This document shows, in pieces, positions 8,818 through 16,486 of a stretch of DNA of 64,000 nucleotides. The stretch's first letter is position 1, and every line of letters starts with the position of its first letter. The notes below the pieces were generated by a model that was not told the DNA's origin, did no database searches, and worked only from the letters and a program-made list of their open reading frames with translations. The DNA is from Closterium sp. Naga37s-1. Its lineage: Eukaryota; Streptophyta; Zygnematophyceae; Desmidiales; Closteriaceae. The stretch is taken from assembly GCA_947471745.1 (NCBI GenBank), contig CANJKZ010000768.1, forward strand, positions 1,193,501 through 1,257,500, written 5' to 3'. The translations under genes and the position numbers were made by a program.

Positions 8818-9743
8818 CTCGGCTCCCACACATCCACCCCCCTCAGCGGCTGCTGCAGTAGTGGGAGACGAAGGAAGAGGAGGAGCCGCGGATGACGCAC
8901 ACAAACCACCCCCATATCCGCCACCCCCATACCCTCCACACGGCTGCACGCGCAGCTGGAAGTCAAAGGAGGAGGGGGGGGGGAAGGGGAGGGCGGGTGG
9001 CGTCGCGACGGAAGGGCAAGCGCAACGGGCGCGGGAGGGCAGGCGTACCGGGCGCGGATAGGGCAGGCGCGCGGGCCCCCCGGGGCGCCACGACGGACGC
9101 GGGTAGGGCAGGCGTGCGGGCCCCCCGGGGCGCCACGACGGACGCGGGTAGGGCAGGCGCGCGGGCCCCCCGGGGCGCCTCGACGGGCGACGGGAGAGGG
9201 CGACGCGCGAGCCCCCGGGGCGCCTCGACGGGCGACGGGAGGGGGCGACGCGCGGGCCCCCGGGGCGCCACGACGGGCGACGGGAGGGGGCGACGCGCGG
9301 GCCCCCGGGGCGCCACGACGGGCGACGGGAGGGGGGGCGACGCGCGGGCCCTCTGTGCGCCACGACGGGTGACGGGAAAGGGGACGACGCGCGGGCCCCT
9401 TGGGCGCCGCGGCGGGCGACGGGAGAGGGGGCGACGCGCAGGCCCCCAGGGCGCCACGACGGGCGACGGGAGGGGACAGCGCGCGGGCCCCCGGGGCGCC
9501 ACGACGGGCGACGGGGGGCGACGCGCTGGTCGACGGGGCAGAAAACCGCCGCGCGCCTCGGGGCGCACGGCGGGCAGAAAACCGCCGTGCGCCCCGAGCG
9601 CTCGGCGGGCAGAAAACCGCCATGCGCCTCGAGCGCGTGGCGGGAAGAAAAAACGTCGCGTGCCATGGGGCGCGCGACAGACAGGGCAGCAGCGGAAGCT
9701 AACGGTGGGCCCACAGGCTAGGAGCGTAACCGCTCTGATAGCA
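8818..9743 (-). repeat. element B interior, 5' part, with 45-bp minisatellite
   Basis: Very GC-rich. From about 9053 to 9530 a 45-bp unit containing CGGGGCGCCACGACGGGCG repeats about ten times with small changes. Next to the 5' LTR lie GGTGGGCCC (9704-9712) and a 5-bp hairpin (GAGCG-TAAC-CGCTC, 9722-9735). The same order is seen in element L (43354-43800) with a 43-bp unit. The long open frames here are products of the repeat. Confidence 0.8.
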
Positions 9744-9885
9744 TGTCAGAGATAGTAGGCAGAAAGTTAGAACACGAAAGAGTGATTGCACTAGTAAGCA
9801 AGGCAGTACATATAGCAAACCCTAATCGGGCTGTACTCACTATGGAGTACCCCACTGCAGACTGAACAAATGACACATTTTGACA
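9744..9885 (-). repeat. element B 5' LTR
   Basis: 142-bp partner of 1020-1161. The coding-strand sequence after the LTR is TGCTATCAGAGC, matching the initiator tRNA-Met primer site in 11 of 12 positions; the third base, normally G of TGG, is C. Element L has the same change, so it is a family trait. Confidence 0.85.
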
Positions 9886-10018
9886 CCACTTCCCGAGGTC
9901 CTCGCCTAGCACGGTTTCGACCCTATAAATGCGTGCTCCGTTATCATTCTTGGGCATTCTGTAAGTCTCATCCTTTTTATAAAGTCTTCCGCGCACTCTT
10001 TTAGTACAACTCATAACA
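9886..10018 (+). repeat. element C 5' LTR, right part
   Basis: This resumes the C LTR after B. Bases 9886-9890 (CCACT) are the second TSD copy, and from 9891 the sequence matches 14096-14214, including the TATA-like CCTATAAATGCG. The LTR ends CATAACA, followed by a TTGGTATGAGATC primer-site-like sequence at 10020. Confidence 0.85.
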
Positions 10019-10324
10019 CTTGGTATGAGATCTACTTTCCTAGGTTCCCCGTTTTTTAGAGTGTATTACCCCTCGAGGGGGGGGGGGGGGACAAGGAAGG
10101 ATGCCGTGGTGACAGGAGCAGCGCAAGAGCCGGCCAGGAGAACGGGTAGTTGCTCCTAGCGGCCATGAATTTTCAAGGCGCTCCTGCGGCACCGACGGAT
10201 CCTTGCCCTCGATGGTCGAGATGGACCGTGACCTCCCTCCCCCCGGTTGGTGGGCAGCTGTGGCTGTCGCACATTGATTACATGAGTCGTTTTCGTCAAT
10301 TCTGTTAATCTCGGCACTGTTTTC

Positions 10325-10562
10325 ATGCGGCAGTTGGCGTCAAGAAGATCGTCGTCACTGCATGTGCGAGATTTTCGGAGCAACTGTTGTGCGGGTTGGC
10401 ATTCTCACGTGGTCGTCAACTGCGCGCGACAAAATCGGGAGTTCATGCGTGCGGCAAGCGGCGTCAAGCGTTATCGTCACGTTGCGCACGAGAATTCCGG
10501 ACGTCTTCGGCACGTGGTGAGCGTCGTCACTATGCGCGAAGATTTCGGATGGCTTCACGTGT
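10325..10562 (+). repeat. diverged tandem repeat of about 60 bp in the C leader
   Basis: Four degenerate units start near 10327, 10390, 10449 and 10508. Each has the order GGCAnntGGCGTC, TCGTCAC, GCGCGA and an ATTTTCGGA-like end. Similar units occur in the E leader (about 28590-28830). ATTTTCGG motifs recur through the C interior (10371, 10541, 10851, 11973, 12631, 13191). Confidence 0.6.
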
Positions 10563-12924
10563 GAAACGATAGCTGGCCGGGCAGGCCAGGCGCATGGTGA
10601 TTTGCGTCGGAAAAGCAACGGCGAGGAGAGACAGCGTGGCGACCGCCCGAAGAAAGCGGGGGTCTACCGTCGTCCCGCCCTGGTGCGGCTGGTGTAGTTG
10701 CAGGAGGGTGCGTCGTTGGCGTTTTCGGCAGGAGCGGCACATTTTGGAACGGAAGTTGTTATTCAATCCACCGAAATTATCGGAAAAGGCCGCCTACGAC
10801 AAGAGTGCCTATCGCTAGGGTCACTGCTGTACCAGCAACAAGATCGGCGAAATTTTCGGAGCAACAGCAACGGCCGACATTTGTACTTCAGGCGGCACAG
10901 CACCCCCTGATCAAGGGTAGTTGCGCCGCGGACAGGGCAGTACACCGGCGGGGCAACAATTCGGCGCAGTGTTTAGACCCGCGATACAATACAATACACG
11001 GAGTTGCGTCGAGTTCGGGTCCAGCGAGAGAAACGGGTTTCGAGCTTGAGGACGCGAGAATTACGACCCACGGGGAAAAGCTCAAGCTGATGCCTAAACA
11101 TTTGCGGCTAAGCGGCGGTAGCCGGATGGGTAACACTACCGGCCGAGGTTTCCGAACGTTTTACATACCTCACACCAGCAGGCTTCGAAGGCAAAGTGTA
11201 AGTCCTATTGGCCACTTGCATAAAAAGGTTGGGCCCTGTGTTTAGCCCTGTGCTGGCAAAAAAAGCGCGGGTATTGCGCAAGTTCGACAGCTGGGCGTAC
11301 AAGAAATTTTCAAGGTTGCGACACTGTGTCGGCCCCGACAAAACCGAACCATCGGCAACAAATCCCCTGCCAAAAAAATCGGAGCTGAAGAAATTGGTGC
11401 AGCTGTCGGAGTTTCTCCTATTTCAGCGGTCTACCCGACGGAGGTGTAGCGGCGAAGACGGGGTTTCCGAAGCTGTGGAGTTTTAAGCGCGATAGACGAG
11501 GTGGGCAACGAAGCGGCCGGCCTGATTGTTTGATATGATAAACACGATCCGGCTACGATAGCGTTCGCGCCTTCACCAAGTGTCAGAAAAATCGCGGGCA
11601 ACACGGAGTTATGCCTCATCCGACAAAAGCGGACGCTGGGTGAACGGCGGCAAGCGAAATTGTCGGGGGGTGAAGACAAAAAAAAAAATGCGATGGAGGG
11701 AAAGTTGTGGGTGACCCAGCAGATCACTTGAGTGAAAGGTTGAGAACGTGCACCACTCCACCGCGAATTCGGAGTCTATTCGGTAGACACCCGAAAGAGT
11801 TTGATATTTTTACATGGAGGCGCGGCGAGGGGTGCATCGCCAAGGATACCTGGGATTCGCTAAGTGGCTTCGACGGGTATGAAGATGGGTGAACATCGGA
11901 GTACCAGGGTTAACGGCGGAAACGTCGGGGCTACACGGCGGAAAATAACTTCGGGACTGCTGCCTCAACCATGATTTTCGGGGTTCATTCCTACGGTGGG
12001 AGACCGGTGAACGCCTGCTCGCCAAAGTGATTTCAGCGTTTACGGTGTACTTCGAAGCCATCTGGGGAAATTCTACGGTGAGATCTGCGGCGTTGATGCG
12101 GGCTAGGTTCCGTGAAATTCGGTCCCAGTAGACCCATAATTCTGGGTTCCGCACAAAAAGCGCCTCCTGTTGGTGGGTTGCTAGTGTGGTTAACCACAGG
12201 CGATGAAAATGGCGACGGGTGGGCACGCTAGATACACCGGTTCTTCAAGGGGATAACCTGCAGGTGACCAAGACGTACGAGTATTTTTCGGCACCGACAT
12301 TTACGGAGAGTTCGAGTATCGGTTTTACAAGAGTTCGGCGGTGACAACCGACAATTTTGTGAAACGGCGGAGTTGCACCGGCGCTGGGTTAAGCGCGTGA
12401 AACTGCCTTGGTGAACTTCATGGCGGCAAAATCTGCAGAATTTCAGGAGTACCAGTCGCAACACAGGTGAAAATTATCGCAACAGGTGGGGGGAGGAAGG
12501 ACAGCTTTTTCGCCTCTGCCACGAACTTCTTGGCGAGTAACGACAACGTCGCGGGCGGCGCTGACGTCATCGGCAATTCGAGTTCGAAGTTGAAAAATTA
12601 GCAGCAGCTGTTTTTCGCCTCTGCCCGGGAGTTTTCGGAGAATCGCGACAAATGCCTCAGCGAGTTACGACAAGACTGCCGGAGGTACTGACGTCATATG
12701 ACCCAGATTACGGGTTCGATGGGTTCAAGTGAAGTAAACTTTCGGTTGTTACTCGACCCGACCTTCTCGCCGATCGTCGCCACCAGGCTTCAACGACTTC
12801 GCGATTTCGCTGCGACATTTCGACGCCGACCCAAAACGACCCAGGGTCACGACCGAAGGAGTTTCTGATGGTTCTGCAACGGCTCAGAGACAACACGTGA
12901 TATTCGGGTGGCAGCTGCTGACAG

Positions 12925-13125
12925 TGTCAGAAATACTAGGAGGGCCTAGGCTTAGTAGCCTAGGCCACAGTGAGACTAGAAGGTTGTGCCAAGCAGGATC
13001 GAGAATGATAGAAACAGGATGGATGATTGCACTAGCAGGCAGGTTGGTACAAATAGGAAACCCTAAAGGGTTGTACTCACTGTTGAGTACCCCACTGCAG
13101 GCTAGACAAAGAACATATTATGACA
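12925..13125 (-). repeat. solo LTR inside element C
   Basis: 201 bp starting TGTCAGAAAT and ending TATGACA, flanked by a perfect GACAG duplication (12920-12924 and 13126-13130). The right 120 bp resemble the B LTR, with TGTACTCACT, GAGTACCCCACTGCAG and a telobox AAACCCTAAA. The interior and the other LTR are gone, the usual result of LTR-LTR recombination. Confidence 0.85.
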
Positions 13126-13942
13126 GACAGCTGACAATGCTGCAGAATCAAGGATTTCGATTATGCCACAGCAACAAGACAACAGCTGTGGTTTTCGGAT
13201 GGCAGATGCTGCCGGCTGAGGATGTTGCTGCAGCAGTCGCAACAAAAGGACAACAGGAAGGTATTTCTCAGTGCGGAAAATATTCGACGGGCTTCGACGG
13301 AGTTTACCCAGAGTATTTTTCAGTGTTTTCAGCAGAGGTGTTTCACCACCGACAACATTCTCGACTGTGCAGCCGCTAAACATTTCGACGGGGTTCATAC
13401 ACTCGGTATGATTTCCTACACTCGGCGTACAGGGTGGTTTGTGGTTTCGTGCCCGTGCAGCTGTGCAGACTTTTGGTGGGCGGTATTTTCAAAGGGGGGG
13501 GGAAGAGAGTGCTACCGCACTGTGTTCCCTTGTCAGTTTCTCTGACAGTTTCCGTCTGACACATCAAGCACGACGGACGCCCTCGATTCATTTCATCGAC
13601 ATCGACGGTTCTGGTTCGTCAACCTCTGACATGCGTCAGAACTCCCGCCAACTTCGCGTTCATCGGCACCGTCCGTTTCGTATCCGCTACATCAACGGCA
13701 TTTATGCACATGCGGATTTTACTTCGACATTTCGATCGCAACCGCCAGATCGACATCTGAATAATCAACGGCTGACATTCCAACTCTTTTCAAATTCGCC
13801 AAGTCAACGTGTCAGCCTCGCGTCAACTTGAAAGTCAACGCGCTTCCGCACCGTCAGATCAGTTTCAACTGGAGATCTGCAGTTTCACGCTACTGGAAGA
13901 CTCGGCTACGTATGAGGGCACCTTATTTAGAAGGTGGGAGAG

Positions 13943-14214
13943 TGTAATGAATACGAATTCATTACTGTAGAGGCTGCTCCTAGCGAGGACAACCCCGAGC
14001 ACTTCGCGTCAGTTTCGAGGTTCGGCCTACACTTCGGCCCGAACCACTCTCGAGTCGCCCCGCACCAATCGCGACACTTCCAACCCATCCACGTCCCGAG
14101 GTCCTCGCCTAGCACGATTTCGACCCTATAAATGCGTGCTCCTTTATCATTCTTGAGCATTCTGTAATTCTCATCCTTTTTATAAAGTCTTCCGCGCACT
14201 CTTTTAGTACAACT
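13943..14214 (+). repeat. element C 3' LTR (uninterrupted)
   Basis: 272 bp of the C LTR without B. It starts with a hairpin-forming palindrome (GTAATGAAT-ACGA-ATTCATTAC), has a TATA-like CCTATAAATGCG near 14124, and matches the 5' copy to ...GTACAACT. The terminal CATAACA of the 5' copy is missing. It documents the pre-insertion site of B. Confidence 0.85.
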
Positions 14215-14328
14215 GCCCAATGTTACTAGTAGTACAAAATTGTTATGAGTTGTAAAACAAACAGGCGAACCTGATATTCATTTAGGGGTTCCCCTGAGAA
14301 TGGTAAGAACGAGTAACGTAACCATTTC
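14215..14328. other. short spacer after element C
   Basis: No gene. It holds TGTTATGAGTTGTA near 14244-14257, the exact reverse complement of the C LTR terminus TACAACTCATAACA, so a trace of an inverted C-type LTR end may be present. Confidence 0.4.
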
Positions 14329-14473
14329 TGTAAGGATTTACAAATCCTTACTCCAGCACTCGTTATCGAGTCCATCCTGAGGGTCACGCGACCATCATCT
14401 TAGGCCTACATTTCCGCAACGAAACCACTCTCTAGTCAACCTCGCCCCAATCGTAACATCACCGACAGGGTAG
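14329..14473 (+). repeat. first half of a diverged C-type LTR, cut by A2
   Basis: Starts with a different but equally paired palindrome (GTAAGGATTT-AC-AAATCCTTAC). It then follows the C LTR order, with TTAGGCCTACA, AACCACTCTC, GTC, CGCCCCAATCG and ACATCAC. A2 enters at GGTAG (14469-14473). I cannot recognise the rest of this LTR to the right of A2. Confidence 0.6.
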
Positions 14474-14600
14474 TGTAAGATTTATATGACATAGCTACTG
14501 TAGGCTATAGTGGGGTGGCACATATGGGGTACAGTTTTTCTAGGGTTTGCTTTTTGTACCCAACTTTCACTTAGTCATTTCATTTCCTCGTTTCTTCTCA
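14474..14600 (+). repeat. element A2 5' LTR
   Basis: Starts TGTAAG, where the 3' LTR has TGTCAG, and ends TTCTCA. It carries CTAGGGTTTG (telobox complement) and the core TGGGGTGGCACATATGGGGT. Confidence 0.92.
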
Positions 14601-14646
14601 TGGTATCGAGCAGGTTCCCTAGTGGGAACGATTCCTAGGGCCCACC
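14601..14646 (+). promoter_or_regulatory. element A2 primer-binding site, hairpin and GGGCCCACC box
   Basis: TGGTATCGAGCAGGTTCC directly follows the LTR. The hairpin GTTCCC-TAGT-GGGAAC is at 14614-14629 and GGGCCCACC at 14638-14646, as in A. Confidence 0.7.
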
Positions 14647-15428
14647 ACCACGAAATTACCTTTTTTTTTTTTTTTTTTTTCCTGCCCGGAGCGCGTTTTG
14701 CTCCGGCCCGAGTCGCGCCGCCCCTACGGCCCTTCGCGCCGCCCTTTCGGCCCGTCGCGCCCGTCGCGCCTGTCGCGCCCGTCGCGCCCGTCGCGCCCAT
14801 CGCCACCTTACGCGGCCCCGCCACCTACCTTCGCGGCCCCGCCACCTACCTGTGCGGCCCCGCCACCTACCTCCGCGGCCCCGCCACCTACCTGTGCGGC
14901 CCCGCCACCTACCTTCGCGGCCCCGCCACCTAACTGTGCGGCCCCGCCACCTACCTCCGCGGCCCCGCCACCTACCTGTGTGGCCCCGCCACCTACCTCC
15001 GCGGCCCCGCCACTTGCCTGTGCGGCCCCGCCATCTACCAGCGGCCCCGCCACCTACATGCGGCCCCGCCACCTACTAACGGCCCCGCCACCTACCTGCG
15101 GCCCCGCTGCCTCCTCTCAGCGGCCCCGCCGCCTCCTCCCAGCGGCCCCGGACGCCGCCCTCTCAGCGGCCCCGCCGAGCCGCCCAGCAGCCAAGCCGCC
15201 CAGCCGCCGAGCCGCCCAGCAGCCGAGCCGCCCAGCAGCCGGGCCGCCCAGCAGCCGAGCCGCCCAGCAGCCGAGCCGCCCAGCAGCCGAGCCGCCGAGC
15301 CGCCCAGCAACCGAGCCGCCGAGCCGCCCAGCAGCCGAGCCACCCGAGCCGCCCTGTCCGGTAAGAGCAGCGCCCCTTTCACAGCACTGCCCTCACCCTA
15401 CTGTTTGCGCTGCTAGTCTACTGCTGTC
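14647..15428 (+). other. element A2 5' leader with minisatellites
   Basis: A run of 20 T (about 14661-14680), 9-bp GTCGCGCCC units (about 14755-14805), 21-bp units with CCCCGCCACCTACC (about 14808-15110) and 8-16 bp units with CCGAGCCGCCCAGCAG (about 15168-15350), then the gag ATG at 15429. Same order as in A. No protein-coding evidence. Confidence 0.75.
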
Positions 15429-16454
15429 ATGGCTACCCCTAGTGTCCTCGCTTTTGACGCTGAGGGTCGGGCCATTGACTTTGACGTCTGGATAGATGAC
15501 CTGCAACTTTTCTTACAGTGCGACAGGGCAGACGGCCTCTCCCTCTTTGACCTCACTTCTGGTGCCTCTCCTGCCCCCGCTGCTGATGCTGACGCCACTG
15601 TTCGCTCCCAGTGGGCCACGCGCGATGCTGCTGCACGTCTTGCTGTGCGTCGCCACCTACCTACCTCTGAGCGTGCGCACTTTAGCCAGTACAAGAGTGC
15701 TCAGACCTTGTACGACGCTGTAGTTGCGCGCTACTCCTCCCCTGCCACTGCTGCACTTAGCCGCCTCATGCTACCGTACCTCTTCCCTGACCTTGCTGCC
15801 TTTCCCACAGTCGCTGACCTCATTACGCACCTCCGCACTAGTGACACTCGCTACCGCGCTGCGCTTCCTGCAGAGTTCTGCGCCAAGAACCCCCCCCCCA
15901 TGTACATCACCCTCTACTACATAGTCACCTGGCTCCCTGACTCCCTTCGCGTAGTCAGGGACCACTTCCTCTCGGTTTGTCCCACCACTCTCACCGTTGA
16001 CCTCCTCGAGAAGTCCCTCCTAGCAGCAGAGAAGAGCATAGTAGCTGTAGGAGCCTCTCGTGGTGACCCTCGCACCCCCATCTTTGAGGGGTGTTCCCCC
16101 TCCCCCCTTTTGCCCTCTGTTGCCTCTGCTGCTGCGGCCGACCTCGTTGGGCTTGAGTCGGTCGGTGCGGCGTCTACCCCTAGCGGGAGACGCCGCCCTG
16201 GCAAGGGCAAGGGGGGCAGGGGCACTGGGGGAGCTAGCGGGGGCGGTGGAGGCGGCGGTGGAGGCGGTGGAGGGGGTGGGGGTGGCGGTGGGGGTGGTGG
16301 CGGGGGTGGAGGTGTCGGTGGTGGCAGTGGAGGCGGAGGCGGCGGCGGCGGTGGCGGTGGGAGCGGAGGTGGCGGCGGTGGAGGAGGAGGCGGCGGAGGA
16401 GGTGGAGCTAGTCGGGGTGGCGCTGCGCAGAGAGTCGGCTCCGGTGGTGGTCAG

Positions 16455-16486
<32 letters not shown>

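Larger units (their letters stand above)
1020..9885 (-). mobile_element. element B: small non-autonomous LTR retrotransposon, interrupted by element A
   Basis: B is bounded by 142-bp direct repeats (1020-1161 and 9744-9885) that start TGTCAGAG and end TGACA on the plus strand. The flanks are CCACG on the left and CCACT on the right, a TSD with one change, as the empty site at about 14090 confirms. Without A (1579-8812 and one ACGCC copy) B is about 1.6 kb. Its interior has no gag or pol. It is homologous to element L (43176-44673): both share the sequence after the primer site, a GC-rich minisatellite of 43-45 bp period, and the interior 3' end. B must use proteins supplied in trans; which autonomous family supplies them is not shown. 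Confidence 0.85.
10019..13942 (+). mobile_element. element C interior: non-coding, LARD-like
   Basis: This 3.9 kb lies between the two C LTRs (5' LTR 869-1019 plus 9886-10018; 3' LTR 13943-14214). No gag, protease, integrase or RT motif is visible in any frame. The first 500 bp match the start of the E interior (28342-28540), including GGCCAGGAGAACG and GACCTCCCTCC stretches. It ends in a purine tract (GAAGGTGGGAGAG) directly before the 3' LTR. A long non-coding interior between LTRs fits a large non-autonomous derivative, probably of the E family. A 14-base G run lies at about 10078-10091. Confidence 0.75.

Noticed and set aside
7824..9623. 599-codon minus-strand open frame rich in Pro, Ala and Arg
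   Set aside because: It runs through the A leader minisatellites, the A LTR, the insertion boundary and the B minisatellite. GC-rich repeats lack stop codons by composition, and no family motif is present.
14661..14680. Poly(T) run as a possible retroposon tail
   Set aside because: Element A has a homologous A run at the same leader position in the opposite orientation, so the run belongs to the element, and no flanking duplication is present.
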